Shown: positions 1 through 12,090, counted from the first letter of the stretch. The stretch: DNA of 64,000 nucleotides from Chaetoderma sp. LZ-2023a (GCA_034401795.1 CM067374.1:94766398-94830397), one strand, 5' to 3'. Numbers and translations are program-made. The notes: generated by a model not told the origin, from the letters alone.

Positions 1-32
1 ATTATGCATGCACGAGTCTACCTAGGTAGCGC

Positions 33-2009
33 TTGTATCTGTATTCTAGGAACAGGAATCGGAAGTTTCAATGTAGTCTCTGTACGCTAGTGCCGCGGGA
101 CTCCTACAGTGATATGTCAAGTCATAAATGTGCATCACATGAGACACAGAGAACACCCATGAATGTTCCTCTTAATACGGTATCTGATGTCATGTTCCAC
201 AATGCGGAGACGTCGACCAGCGAACTACCAGTGCACAATGTGAGCAGGCCAACAGCAATCTACACATGCAGAATGCGGGGAGGTTAACTAGCGATCTACT
301 CATGCACAATGTGGAGACGTCGACCAGCAATTTACCCATGCAGAATGCGGGGACGTCAACCAACGATCTACCCGTGCACAATGCGGGGACGTGTACCAGA
401 AATCTACCCATGCAGAATGCGGGGACATCAATCAGCGATCTAGCCGTGCTCAATCTGCCCATGCACAATGTGGAAACAGTGGATAGGGATCAGCATGAAC
501 ACGTGCTTGCCACACCTGTGCACTTAAATCCACGTTCACATGAGGGTTGTGCACAGTTAATCCATGAAATGCAGTCGAAGTTATTCGAGAAAATATTTCA
601 GGCTACACAGGAAAATACCAATCTAAAACGTACTCTGGCTGAACAGGACACAGCGGCTGTAAGGAAGGAGGTACGTGATTTGCAGGCGGCCTACACAATA
701 AAGTGTGACAGAGCCTTGCATCTGGAGGCACAGTTAACAGATATTACGAAGCGAGTGCTCCTCCTTGCAGAATCGAGCAGACAAGATGTGCTTTCCTGCG
801 AGAGATGTGGTAAATTTGAAATGACTGTTACTGAGCTTAGGAAATCGAATCTGCAACTTAGTGACAAGAACAAGGATGCTACGAATTCGATATCAGTGTT
901 GTGTCCATCCCTGAAAGATTCTGACCCGGCTGTTGCTAAACTGGGGGATACGTCCTCTGCTCAATGTGCGAAAATCGCTTTCCTTCAGAAAAAGGTTAAT
1001 GACCTAGCTGACTAACAGCCAAACAAATCATGCTGGTAATTCACAAAGCGTTTATTCTGTGCCACCAGCATCACAGAGTGGCATTATTGTTAACACTCAT
1101 TTTGCATATTTCGATGATTTACCTCAAGACTTGTTAATGACAAGTAATACTAATAATGGAGAATCAATACGTTATAAGAATCATGAAATTGATGTTCTTT
1201 TAATAGGAAACTGTCAAACACGGTATTTTACGCCTAGCAGGATTTTCCCTCAGAAAAATACTAAAGTTAGAACTCTTCCAAGTGGTGAAAAGGACGTGTT
1301 AGGGGCACAGAAGTTTGTTCAGTCATGCCCTGCCCTCAATCCATCTGTAGTAATTCTACAAGTAAGCGGCAACACCCTGGAAGACGTGACTGCTACAGAG
1401 ACTGTGAGACAAATATCGGACTTAATCCAGATGTTCCAGCACAAATTCCCGAACTCACGCATCTGTGTTCCGGAAGCTCTGCCCCGACGTCTGGCTTGCA
1501 AAACGCTTTCTAACGAATTTAGAGTGAAAATGGATTACTTCAATTCGAAAATCCGGTAACTGCAAAACATCACAGTAATTCTGTTCAAGGACCTGAGAAC
1601 TGTTTGCAGTGACTTTTTCGAGCCGGATAATGTTCAAAGAAACTATAAAGCCCGTGGAAGGTTAATTACTGCCTATAGGGACGTAATTAATCCTTTTATT
1701 GGCTCTGCAGATGATTGAACTTTTAAAGGGCAATCTAATGTCTACCATGATCGGGCCTCGTCTCACACATAGCTGTCACATTCCTCTCAGTCCACATTTC
1801 GCGCACAAACAAAATAAATAGTTTGGAAGGCCAAAAGCATCACGTCAAGGTATGTCTGCACATCGACAGCGATCCTATCCCCCTGACCAAGGTGTAGACC
1901 AAGGCGTATACCAAGCTAGAAAGGGTGCATATCGTGGTGACCGAGGATCAGTTTCCAATGAACTCGTTTTCAAGTTGAGTAAATTCCTCGATGGCCTAAT
2001 GGACTAATT
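33..2009 (+). pseudogene. LINE ORF1 remnant: zinc-knuckle-like N-terminus, 12-aa repeats, coiled coil, SGNH/esterase-like domain
   Basis: This looks like the first ORF of a CR1-like non-LTR retrotransposon. The frame opening at 33 has a Cys/His cluster (CSLC, then SHKC and SH). It moves to a second frame near 245-290, which runs to a stop at 1015 and contains 12-residue repeats (about 190-475) followed by a heptad-rich segment (about 560-1000, e.g. EKIFQATQENTNLKRTLAEQ) suited to a coiled coil. The frame at 1059-1559 reads DVLLIGNCQTRYF, then VVILQVSGNT, resembling the block I and III positions of SGNH hydrolases as found in esterase domains of CR1-like ORF1 proteins; the Ser is replaced by Asn here. 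After a stop at 1557 the same frame continues (FFEPDNVQRNYKARGRLITAYRDVINPF), and a basic tail ends near 2007. At least two frameshifts and one stop show it is dead. Assignment to SGNH is by eye. Confidence 0.6.
180..480 (+). repeat. 36-bp tandem repeat inside the LINE ORF1
   Basis: About eight units of 36 bp encode a 12-residue motif, roughly Q/H-N-A/V-G/E-T-S-T-x-D/N-L-P-M/V. QNAG and HNVE versions alternate, so a 72-bp higher-order unit is suggested. Units diverge by several substitutions, and one unit near 455 is truncated. Expansion in the linker before the coiled coil is the simplest reading. Confidence 0.8.
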
Positions 2010-2094
2010 TTTGTAAATAACGCGATGCTAATTATCTTTTGCACACGACTCCGCTTTGCTTTCCTTTAACCCTGTGATGGCTAAATATGGTCAG
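2010..2094. other. LINE ORF1 downstream flank
   Basis: Short AT-rich stretch after the ORF1 end; contains AACCCTGTGATGG, which resembles the TTAACCCTTT-type outer end of foldback family B that follows. Confidence 0.4.
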
Positions 2095-2480
2095 GTAAAT
2101 CCAAATATGTACTTAATGAATGCCCATTTGCGCGAAAGAGGAGCACTCTTTTTAGAATTTACCACTGGAATGCCGGGCTAGGTTATTGTGCCAGTCATTC
2201 CGCTGGTGAAGTTTCTGGAATGGTGTTCTCTTGACTGGCACATGTGTATTCCTCAGGATAGCTGCAGGGGTCAGTTAAATATGGTCATGCCCATCAAAAG
2301 GTGTACTTATTGAATGTCGGTTTACGGGTACGGGAGGGCACTGTTTTTGGAAATTTACCACAGGAATGACTGGCAGCGTACCAGTCATTCCGATGGTGAG
2401 GTTTCTGGAATGGTGTTTTCTTGGCTTGCAAATGGCCATTCTCCATGATCACTGCAGCACTTTGGCTGGCCTCGCCATCA
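2095..2480. mobile_element. Foldback family B, two tandem copies
   Basis: Two adjacent copies (about 2095-2280 and 2290-2480) each carry the inverted pair AATTTACCACTGGAATG ... CATTCCGCTGGTGA, flanked by GAATGCCCATTTGC-like and TTGCAAATGGCCATTC-like outer arms. The same foldback occurs at 13110-13505, 49850-50100, 51520-51700 and 62940-63055. No ORF. The copies are diverged from each other, so the tandem pair is old. Confidence 0.7.
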
Positions 2481-2983
2481 ATGGGTTAATTGCTGTTTTA
2501 CAACTTAGTTTGTGTACGAATTTCAGTTGGGCTATATTTAATTGTTACATTTTTACTTTGCATTGTGATCAACCTATGTTGGATACTATTGCATGTTGGT
2601 TAGTGGCACAGCCCTCAATTATTATCAGGTTAACCATGTTGAAAGCACCTAACTAGAGACTGTTTCTGCCTTACTCTGCAATGACCTCTCATCGACTCCT
2701 TTTAATTTGAGTTGATTTGAGATTGTGGGTGCATGTTCGCACCGGGATGCTTGTTGATGGAATTGTTGAGGTTGTATACCTTTGGAGGCTTAAATTCTGT
2801 AGCTCTATGTAATGAAGCGGAATAGGTCTTAGCACATCGTGGTTTCGTTCTGTAAAGATCGTTACGCCTTGTTTGGTTGTGAGGTTGAATTGGGGTCTCT
2901 GATCTGATTTCACAACTTAAGGCTCTCGTGTTCCATTAAATATAGACACTTTTGCATGAGATATGAGATGCCTGTTCAATTTA
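2481..2983. other. Unassigned sequence
   Basis: No convincing ORF, RNA or repeat was recognised. It ends where a short 17-bp repeat and the long inverted repeat begin. Confidence 0.4.
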
Positions 2984-3031
2984 CCCAGCATGCAATGCTA
3001 CCCGGCGTGCAATGCTACCCAGCATGCAATA
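2984..3031. repeat. 17-bp repeat, three units
   Basis: TACCCAGCATGCAATGC is followed by two near-identical units (TACCCGGCGTGCAATGC and TACCCAGCATGCAATAC). It lies at the outer end of the left arm of the long inverted repeat; the outer end of the right arm (about 9988-10000) has a single inverse copy, TGCATGCTGGGTGG. Confidence 0.75.
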
Positions 3032-3304
3032 CCCTGACTCCATATTCGTTTAGTCTATTGTCTGCACAAACCAGGATTTCTCAAACAAAACGAACCGGCT
3101 TGCCCGTGCAAATAGTTATTTGCCCTCCAGATCTGGAAGGGGAAGCATGCACGTAGGGCGTATTCAAGGCAGTACATTCGACAGTCTGTAATTCAGTGCT
3201 GTTCAGAGAAAGTGTGTCAATGTGCAGGAGAAAACAGGAGAACACTTTTATATGCATTGACAGTAATTTGCGTAATTAGTATGTAATGCAATTACTATCT
3301 GCTA

Positions 3305-4969
3305 TATACACCTGTGCAAAAGTTAAGCACCACCCTATTTTTACGCACATGCGAGGGTATATTCATGTGCTATGAAGAAAGCAATAGCATAAACATTTAT
3401 GTACCCATCCATCTTAGTGCAAGAGGTAATAATGCAACTAGAGGAATGCTGATTATGATGGTGGGGAAACACTGTATGTTTTTGTTTGAACTTGAAAACG
3501 AGGCCTGAATATGGTTACGTTGACACAACTGACAACTATTGCCCTACAGTTGACACACGTGGCTAGATTGTTATTAATGGTGTCTGAAAACGAAGTTTAA
3601 CATCTGTGCACGAGTTTGAGACTGTCATTATTAATACCGGGTATATCCACCTTGTGCCTGGATGACGGCCTGGACACGACGTCTCATGCTGGTCACCAAC
3701 CGACTGATACGCCATTGTGGTATTCGTTGCCATTCAAGATGGAGTGCGTCTGTTAATTCCTGTAGGTTCTGCACAGGAGGATCCCTCCTTCTCACCATGT
3801 TTCCCAGAATGTCCCAGATATGCTCAATAGGGTTCATGTCAGGGCCCCTTGCTGGCCATGGTAGGGTTTCGATGGCATTCTAGCGGAGTTATTCATGCAC
3901 AGCTCTAGCACGATGTGGTCGGGCGTTGTCATCCATGAATATAGGGTGGGTTCCAGGTGCATGATTTACAAAATGAGGGACCACAACTCTATCCAGTATG
4001 GAATCTTGATATCTTTGTCCATTTAGTGTTCCAGGTACAGTCAACAGATCCAGCTTACAATCAAATGAGATGCACCCCCATATCATAACGGAACCTCCAC
4101 CAAATGTAACTTCTTCCATGATGTTACGTTGGTCGTACGCCGTGCGTCTGGACCTCCATACACGAGTTCGCCCATCTGTGGCATGAAGCAGGAACCGACT
4201 TTCATCGGACCAGTGTACCCGTCTCCAGGATCTCATGTTCCAGTGTCTTCTTTCGTTGCACCACCTCAGACGCTCCTCTTTGTGGTGTGCAGTGAGGAAA
4301 GGACGTCTGACAGGTCTCCTAGCTTTCATGCCAGCAGCATACAGTCTCCTTTTGACGGTAGACATTGACACTCTATTGCGCGTTTCCCATTGCTGGCTGA
4401 GCACTCTGCTGTTGGTGAATGGAGATCTCCTAACAAGGCGTACTAGGGCTCGATCATCACGGGCAGTAGTCTTCTTCGGTCTTCCAGATCTAGGCCTGTC
4501 CTTCTCCTCGTTAGTTTGCCCATGTTTTGCAATCAAACGACTGATTACAGTATGGTTAATGTTCAGCTGTCTGCCAATCTCTCTGCATGACATACCAGTG
4601 GTATGCATGCCTATGATTTGCCATTTCACACGATCACTTAACCTTCGTCTTGCCATAGCGGTTCACAATCAAGAGCTAATTCTCTCTGTACAAATAAACC
4701 ACGGTCATGAACACAAAATTCCTAATCTTGTCGCCTGAATCTGTATGTAATGTTCTACACCTCAAACTGGACTTTTACATAACTGAACACGTGTGCTGTT
4801 TCCCGCCACGCACGGACATCAAGCGGCGTGAAGTCATGCATGCATGTGCATTTCGTACTTGGAATTATGTCAGCTAACGCGGGGACAAAAAGTATGGCAG
4901 CCTAGTTGTACCATCATGTTTCTACGTTCTATTGTTTTTGATGGTGCTTAACTTTTGCACAGGTGTATA
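3305..4969 (-). mobile_element. Tc1-family DNA transposon
   Basis: About 1.66 kb bounded by perfect terminal inverted repeats that begin TATACACCTGTGCAAAAGTT at the left and are mirrored by AACTTTTGCACAGGTGTATA at the right (28 bp inverted match, including the TA target dinucleotides). A single transposase gene lies on the minus strand. The perfect terminal repeats and only two stops in the gene point to fairly recent arrival compared with the diverged inverted repeat that it interrupts. Confidence 0.95.
3631..4656 (-). pseudogene. Tc1 transposase, two in-frame stops
   Basis: A full-length Tc1 transposase frame of 341 codons, close to the usual ~340. The start MARRRLSDRVKWQIIGMHTT leads into a bipartite helix-turn-helix region (residues ~1-110, with the GRPKKTT linker). 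The catalytic domain carries HWSDESRF (first Asp), IFMDDNARPH (second Asp) and DMNPIEHIWD (Glu), with 34 residues between the last two: the DD34E signature of Tc1. Two in-frame stops, three codons apart (VHE*LR*NAIET, near 3880-3892), are the only lesions seen; otherwise the frame is continuous to GGYTRY. The enzyme would cut and join transposon ends at TA sites in the nucleus. As it stands it would end before the catalytic Glu, so this copy should be inactive. Confidence 0.95.
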
Positions 4970-5090
4970 TATTCGATAGAAATTTTATTGAAAAGTGTTG
5001 TTACAACAGCTTTCAGTTTATGTATTCTAAAATAATCATCATAATTTTAGTCTACTCTCGCTACGGATTTGAATAGCAATTTGACTGTTT

Positions 5091-5389
5091 GTTTCTATGC
5101 CACCAACAACATTGTCGAATTATTATCCACAAACGTGCAATCAATATGTTACTATTTAGGTAAAGTGAGCTTAGGCCTATATACGCTTTCTCGTCAAGGA
5201 TATATGCTTAGCAAACGGCGTGCATGTTTAGTTGACAGATGTGTGCATATGTTTGAAATGCATTGGTCGAACAGAGACGTACACCCGGTAGCTAGGCGAA
5301 ATATTTCCTTCGTGCGGGCAAAGCGTATTTTGGCCATATATGCTCACTCTACTTAGATAGTAATACCGTGCGCCATGTGATTCTATGGA
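5091..5389. other. Central spacer of the long inverted repeat
   Basis: Unique sequence between the two arms. A short open frame covers part of it, but nothing recognisable is encoded and the frame shows no protein-like composition. Confidence 0.5.
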
Positions 5390-5900
5390 CAACAAGCTCT
5401 TCAAATCCTTAGAAAGTGTTGACTGAAATTTATGAGACTATTTTAGAATACATAGACTGAAAGCTGTTGCAGCAATACTTTTCAATAAAATTTGTATCAA
5501 ATATAATTGGATTAGAAACTAATTATTTTGACAACAATTTGACTGAATGGTGGTGCTGTCATTGATAGCAACAACTTTCACGCAAATTATTGTCAATGTA
5601 TATAAAAGCCTTCTTCTGGTTTCTCCTGGACATGGACACAGTTTCCCTGAACAGTATTGAAATACAGACTGTCGAATGTACTGCCGTGAATACGCCCTAC
5701 GTGCATGCTTACGATTCCAGACCTGGAGGACAAATGGGCCTAGTGCACCACAACGGCGTTTGTTGGTCGGTCGTTGAAAAATTGCTAACGTCGGTCGTAC
5801 GACAGCAACGCCGTGTGCACCGCCTGGCGTAAATGGGGCGTCACGTCCCCGCTACGTCTCAATTCTCACGCCTGCTAGGCAGTAAGAGTAGAACCGGCGT

Positions 5901-6663
5901 ATGAATCGTGATCTACGTGTTTCTGACTCTAGTTTGCATGAGCAAATAGTTATTAGTTCCATCATGACTGGTATAGTTCACAACTTAGATATTGATCTGC
6001 AATATCGCAGGCAATTGAGAAGGGATCGAGTCATTCGCGACAGGCACAATCCTCTTGAAACTTATGATGACGTAGAACTCTATGCCAGATTCCGTTTCGC
6101 AAGAAATGATATCCATCAGCTCGTTAATGACCTCCGACAATCCATTCAACATGAAACTGATTGTAATACTGCCTTGTCACTGGCGCAACATGTGTTAATC
6201 GCTTTAAGATTTTATGCAACGTGTTGTTATCAAAGTTTATCCGGAGATGCGCTAAATGTTCATAGAACCACTGCTTGTAGGGCAATAAGGAATGTTTCTT
6301 TGGCCTTGGAAGAGCGATTGGGTCAGCATGTCTATATACCGCGGGATGCTGAGTATGTGCGCAACATGAATGCGAAATTTCAGGTATGTTATTACATATG
6401 CCTTAATACGAATGTGCATCAGCCACACACACTCATGCGACAACAACACTAGCATACTGCAAGCACTACAACAAACTCGAAGAGTTTACCATTACCGACA
6501 GTAGCAGTAGCAGTAGGAGCAGCAGCAGCACCACAATTACCACTACCATCACCACCACCGCCATCACGACCACCACCACCACCACCACCACCACCACCAC
6601 CACCACCACCACCACCACCACCACCACCACCACCACCACCACTACGACCACCACCACCACCAC

Positions 6664-6696
<33 letters not shown>

Positions 6697-7354
6697 CGTG
6701 GTTATTGTTTGTTCAACAGGAAATGGCAGGATTCCCCAATGTGATCGGATGTATTGATGGGACACATGTACGAATTATGAAGCCATCGAACCATGAATGG
6801 GAATATGTCAATCGGAAATGATTCCACTCATTAAATGACCAATTAGTTTGCGATGCAGACCTACGAATAATCAATTGTGATTATAAAGTGGCCTGGAAGC
6901 ACCCATGATGCGCGGATGCTTACGGAGAGTACGCTCTTTCGCTATTTCGAGGATACTGACATGGAATACCTGCTATTAGGTGATAGTGCGTATCCACAAA
7001 AGAATTGACTAATGACGCCATTCCTGAGGACGACAAATCATGCCCAAGAAGCTTACAACAACGCTCACAAGGTTACACGTAGTGTTATAGAGAGATGCAA
7101 TGGAGTTTTGAAGGCACGTTTTGGATGCATTCTTGGAAAGCTTAGAATGTCACCAATGATGTTCATTGATAGCTGCTGTTATTGTACTTTATAACATCTG
7201 CATTAACAAGTGCCTTCCTCTACCAGAAGGTGCACACATCCCGGAATTGCCAAACGATGACGTCGATCCCATAGACATACATTTGGACAATGGTGTTAAT
7301 GTGCGTGGTACAGCAAGGAGAATACACATTGCTCAGAATTACGTCCATCGTTAA
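5901..7354 (+). pseudogene. HARBI1-like Harbinger nuclease, two exons, decayed
   Basis: Exon 1 (5901-6383) runs 161 codons from MNRDLRVSDSS to AKFQ and has the helical region FRFARNDIHQLVNDLRQSI and HRTTACRAIRNVSLAL typical of HARBI1 proteins. A donor CAG/GTATGTT at 6384 and acceptor TTCAACAG at 6719 join it in phase to [20 protein letters not shown], which bears the first catalytic Asp of the DDE nuclease. GSTHDARMLTEST and YLLLGDSAYP (second Asp) follow, then NNAHKVTRSVIERCNGVLKARF (third acidic position) and a C-terminal IAAVIVLYNICI segment ending at 7354. Lesions: stops at about 6819 (NRK*) and 7006, and frameshifts near 6890 and 7168. The product would cut transposon ends with help from the Myb-like partner. 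Family assignment is secure; the copy is dead. Confidence 0.93.
6384..6719 (+). repeat. HARBI1 intron filled with trinucleotide microsatellites
   Basis: The intron has clear GT and AG borders. It contains (AGC)n near 6495-6530, a long (ACC)n run from about 6540 to 6662 and (ATT)n at 6663-6697. Confidence 0.85.
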
Positions 7355-7518
7355 GATAAAGATCTACAGTGTCTCTTGTATGTCTGCCTATGTTATTACC
7401 CTCGCCCCATGTAAGGTGAAAGGAGATCGTATTGCATTTCGGCCTGCCTGTTTGTATGTATGTTTGTTTGTATGTCGTTTCGGTGGTGCTCCAGATTAAA
7501 ATCTCTGGATCCGGATAC

Positions 7519-7650
<132 letters not shown>

Positions 7651-7659
7651 CACACGCGC

Positions 7660-8212
7660 ACACACTTACGTGCTTGAGAATCTTCGGAAAATTTGGTCAG
7701 GCATTCGAAAATGGCTAAACTATTGATTAATAAACACCAAACTGTTTATAACTAATTCAGCTAATTGTATGAGGTGATGTGATCGTGTCACTAAAACATC
7801 GTTTTTTCATCTTAAGTAGTTGATATATGAAGTTCTTTAACAATTTTAATTAAAAAATTTTGAATTTTATATGCACAATCTTGACGGTAAATAAAGAAAT
7901 GGCGACAAAAATCATTATTGTTTGTTTGGATCGTAACGTGTGCCTATTTTACGTATGTGCATGCGTGTGTGCGTGTGTGTAATTGTGTGTTAGTGCATAC
8001 ATGCGTGTGTGTTTGTACACTGTATCGATGATCGATGGACAGGCGTTTTGTAAGAAATAATTATATTGCTGCTGCTGTTGTTGCTGCTGCTGCTATTGCT
8101 GCTGCTGCTGTTTTATCTATCAATCAGTCTATCTATCTATCTAGTCATCCATCCAGACACCCACCCATCCATCTATTTATCTCCTAATTCTCGCCATAAT
8201 TAATATGATAAT
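7660..8212. other. Harbinger intergenic region
   Basis: Region between the 3' ends of the two convergent genes. It is AT-rich with (TGTG)n and (TGC)n patches (about 7965-8010 and 8070-8112) and (ATCT)n-like runs near 8125-8180. No gene seen. Confidence 0.6.
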
Positions 8213-8735
8213 TATAGATTTATATATGTTGGAGGTTTGGTTGCAGCAGTATTTACACGTGTTGGTTCCAGTCGCGCCCATTCTTCCGCTTCCAGTTTTC
8301 GAATCTCGAGTTCGAGCTTAGTTTTCTCAAGTTCCATCTAAACGGACCTTCGAAATTTCCTCCAACAAAAGAACTCTATGCAGTTCTTCGCGGCTTAAGT
8401 CGTTTTCAGTTTTCATCTTTTGATTTAGGCAATTTGTGTTTCTTTCGTAATGGATCTTGTCCAGTCTCAATGGGGCCATCGTCATCATCATCAATTACAG
8501 CTGTTGGGGATTTCGCAGCTTCCTCATGTGCTGTAAGAAAAATAGACCATAATGTACAAATCCATTATTTTATAAATGATTAACTCTTTTAAGTCTGAAG
8601 TACTAGCATTATTATATACGAGGAAAGTTGCACGACGCTGATCGTTGTATGATGTCTATGTTGTTGATGTTATGTTACTAATACTTAGAATATCAACTGC
8701 TGCTGCTGCTGCTGTTACTGCTACTACTACTACTG

Positions 8736-8797
<62 letters not shown>

Positions 8798-8810
8798 GCT
8801 ACTGCTACTG

Positions 8811-8864
<54 letters not shown>

Positions 8865-9420
8865 TTACTACTACTGATGTGGCTGTTGGTGCTGATCCTG
8901 ATAATGCAAGTGTTGTTGCTATTCTACGCTACTACGATTTTCTGCTGCTGTTCTTTATACTGTTTTCATAGTCTTACTACGATGTTAGACATACGCTGTA
9001 TTAATGCTTCAACGGTCTCTTCGTGTTGACACGCTGAAAAAGGTGGTCTGCTGTCAATCTTGTCATCATTCTCTACGATGCTCTCAACACCACCACCCGG
9101 TATGCCAGTCACGGAAGGAGCATGTCTGTATACGCGCCGTCCTTTGGCGGCTTTCGACCTCCGGTCTTCGGATGCTTTTGTGCAGACAAATCCTTTTTCG
9201 CTTGGGATTTTAGGTCCTTCCACTTATGCATCACCTCTTTCAGAGTTCGGTTTTTGAGGCCAACCAAATTTACTTCATTCACGATAGTCTGCCACATATA
9301 TTGTTTCTTCTTATTAGTGATCGATGATTTGAAGCTAGATAGCAGTATCAGCTTATTGGCCTTGTATAGTTCGAGCAGCCTAAGAATTTCACTTTCCGAA
9401 TAGCAAGCCTTCTTACTCAT
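8213..9420 (-). pseudogene. Myb/SANT-like (NAIF1-type) DNA-binding protein of Harbinger, two exons, frameshifted
   Basis: I place the start at MSKKACYSESE (9420) rather than the upstream Met at 9510, because the conserved domain begins at once. Residues 1-75 (LLELYKANKLILLSSFKSSI, then WQTIVNEVNLVGLKNRTLKE and KWKDLKSQAKKDL) are the Myb/SANT-like DNA-binding fold seen in NAIF1 and Harbinger partner proteins. After GGRKPPKDGAYTD a frameshift near 9115-9135 moves the frame to GIPGGGVESIV and RMSNIV, ending at a donor GTAAGA on the minus strand (about 8978). A good acceptor (TTTTTCTTACAG, ending at 8531) opens exon 2, with an acidic patch IDDDDDGPIETGQ, a basic KKHKLPK and a Leu-rich tail (EELHRVLLLEEISKVRLDG), again with frame breaks. 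The partner normally brings the nuclease to the transposon ends and into the nucleus. Confidence 0.85.
8699..8872. repeat. (CTA)n microsatellite in the intron of the Myb-like gene
   Basis: About 55 CTA/CTG-type units lie within the minus-strand intron (8531-8978). The Thr-rich plus-strand frame across it is an artefact. Confidence 0.95.
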
Positions 9421-10004
9421 GTTGCTGTGCAGATAGTGGATGATGAACGATTTCTGCCTTAATGTATCGGACTGTTGTCTTATGCCAGCAATAAATTCAA
9501 CTATTAACAACGCGATCCGAAAATCATAGCAGTCCTCAAGTAGAATAGCAGTAGCAAAATAGGCTTACTGGCATACCATAGCAGTATTAATTTAATCTGC
9601 TTGATTTTAACGAAAAAATTAATTTAAATTGCTTCGGGTCAACGAACAACAAATTTAAGTCAAACTGTTTTCAAAAGATTCAGCGGGTTCAGAGTTCAAT
9701 CAATTATAAAAATGTTATCCGCACAATTCAGCATTGAAATGGTTGAGCAATATGCTTTAGTTGAAATCTACATAAACGGGGAATTTCACGTCTCCACGTG
9801 GGGAACCGATTAATTTCATTCATGTGTTGCAATTCTAGCGAAAGCTCTGGCGTTTATAGGTCGGTTTTACGCTAACGTCCGACGCTATTCTACGCCTTTA
9901 TGGTGCACTAGGCCCCTGGCTTGTGCAGACAATAGACTAAACGAATATGGCGTCCAATAGTTTCAACGATTATGGAGTTAGGACGGTGCATGCTGGGTGG
10001 TGTG

Positions 10005-10640
10005 TTAGTTTGCATGTAACGAGATCATTGTGTGGTGGGATTTGTTTCGTTTCTCTGCTTCTAGGCAGACGGTTTGGCCTCTGAAGGTGTATAATTTTGG
10101 TACATTTTATTGTGGGCATTATGGTGTGAATATGCATCTTTAACGCTATTAAAATCGTTTGCACCAGCATTTCACATATGAATTTGGTGTAAGCCATGGC
10201 TGCTGGTGTTCCTGCAGTGGCCCATGTTTGTTTGGGGGCTCATATTTACACCTGGATGGTTGATGTTGGAAGCGCTAGAATTGTGCACTCTTATGTGCTT
10301 CGATTGTGCACCCCTGGTAATGGAGTGAGGTGGGTCCTGGCGTGTTATGGTTTCATTCCTTATAGATTGGTATTGGGTTGTTTTTTTGGGTTTTTGTTTT
10401 TTGTTTGTGGTTGTGGGGTTTAATTCTGGATAAGTGATTCCAATTCACCATCACAACTCGATGGAAGTGGTGCTAGTTTGTGCGGAGTGGGATCACTATA
10501 TGTAGGGATTTATTTCGATTTATTTGTTTCATTCCATTGTGGTGCACAGGTTGGACCTCTGAGGGTGTTTAGCTTTGGCTGTATTATCTGTGGCCATCCG
10601 TCTGCGAATGTGCGTCTTTAATCGGGTGTCAGTGATCGTT
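10005..10640. repeat. Diverged ~478-bp tandem duplication
   Basis: CCTCTGAAGGTGTATAATTTTGG at 10079 recurs as CCTCTGAGGGTGTTTAGCTTTGG at 10557, and the flanks agree (GGTGGGATTTGTTTCG versus GTAGGGATTTATTTCG; TATGCATCTTTAACG versus TGTGCGTCTTTAATCG). Two diverged units with a spacing of 478 bp. A 75-codon open frame at 10196 is not convincing as a gene. Confidence 0.6.
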
Positions 10641-11079
10641 TAAGAGGATTTAGACATGTTAAATACGTAAAACATACTGCTCTTGCGTTTCTCCTGCTTA
10701 ATTGGTGAATTTAACATGGAATACGGTTACTTTTACTGATGGCCTACGGAGTAATGGCTTCCAAAATGGAATGACCCCAAAATATACAAGACCATGAAGA
10801 GTGTGTTGGCTATTTTTGCTATATACTCTACATGAAATATTTATTTGAACAAACACTGTATATATTTTTGTCTAACAGCATACGTGTGTTAACAACTGAC
10901 GGGTTGGACATATGATGTAATTGTCTCTAACCTACAGCCGTAACTGACTTATGACCACCGATCTTCGGGCTGCCATCTTTGGGCCTCCACAGCAGGTGTC
11001 CGTTATAAATAGGTTTAGGTGTATTTGCCTTTCTGTCGATTCTTTATGTTAATGTTTGTCACATAAAGTGGTCTTCTAT
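10641..11079. other. Possible LINE 5' untranslated region
   Basis: No ORF or recognised repeat. It precedes the LINE ORF2 start, so part of it may be that element's 5' region. Confidence 0.35.
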
Positions 11080-11158
11080 TTTTTCCTTCATGTACTCATC
11101 CTGCGCCCTGTATTACCATATCAGTGGCTTACAGCATATTTGCTTGTTACTCGATAGC

Positions 11159-11960
11159 ATGAGCAACAATATATCCTTAGCGTTTTGGAATATCAATGGT
11201 ATTCATAAGCTTATTGCCAATCATGGAGTGTCTAAGTTAAACGATACCGATGTTCAAAGCCTGTTATATAAATATGATATTATTTGCCTCGTGGAAACTC
11301 ACGGTGGCATGAATAACTCCATAGAATTGCCTGGGTACAAAATCCTTGAAAAATATCGAGATAGACAGCGCGGCGCTAAATGTAACTATGGTGGTATAGC
11401 TGCTTGTATCAAAAATGAGGTCCGCATTGGTATTAAATTGTTACAGACATCCTCCAGCGAAATCATGTGGTTTAAACTTCTGTCTTGATAATGACATTTT
11501 CCTCGCTGTAGTTTGGATAACTCCTCTCACTTCGTCTTTCTCTACCCGCAGTGAAGAAACTTTTAAATTACTCGAAAATTACATTGCTAAATATTCAAAA
11601 TTGGATCAGTGTGTTATCTGTGGAGTCTTCAATGCACGTACACTTACTGAACCAAATTTCTGCATTGAAGATAGTTCTCCACATACTGACCTGCCGGGTC
11701 ATGATACATATATCGCTGACCCTCATAGTAGTAGACGAAATTAAGACCATATCGTCGTGGACACTCATGGCAAAAAATGCGTTAAACCACTGGTCTTCGA
11801 ATTCTGAATGGTCGTGTTTTGGGGTTTTATCACAGGGAGTCATACAATCTTCAGTCACACAGGTATGCCTAGTGTGAACGATTATTTTCTAGTTCCTGTA
11901 AATATGTTAAAGGATCTCTGCCAACAATGAACTCCGGTGAAAATATTGCTATATACTAGT
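11159..11960 (+). pseudogene. LINE apurinic-type endonuclease domain, broken
   Basis: MSNNISLAFWNINGIHKLI has the FWNINGI motif that opens APE-type endonucleases. DIICLVETHG carries the catalytic Glu region, and GIAACIKNEVRIGIKLL matches the following strand. The frame changes after 11488 to IFLAVVWITPL and YIAKYSKLDQCVICGVFNAR (the GDFNAR-type motif with Val for Asp), then DTYIADPHSSRRN. DYFLVPVNMLKDL marks the usual DYFLV motif near 11880-11915, where similarity fades. At least two frameshifts and several stops are present. The enzyme would nick target DNA to prime reverse transcription. Confidence 0.85.
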
Positions 11961-12090
11961 AGTATTCACTTCTCTGCATTTATATTTGACCAAATTTAAC
12001 TAACTGGTTAAATATTAACAATTTTATAACGCAATAGTTGGCAATCTATTTACTCCTCACGAATAAATCCGAACTTTAATTAGCTACGCG

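Noticed and set aside
1319-1513. Alternative frames over the LINE ORF1 esterase-like region
   Set aside because: They are shadows of the 1059-1559 frame, which alone shows domain-like sequence.
5590-5832. 80-codon plus frame
   Set aside because: It crosses the boundary between the inverted-repeat arm and the Harbinger left end, so it is not an evolved coding unit.
10196-10423. 75-codon frame starting MAAGVPAVAHVCLG
   Set aside because: It lies within a diverged ~478-bp duplication, and the equivalent part of the other unit is not open in that frame.
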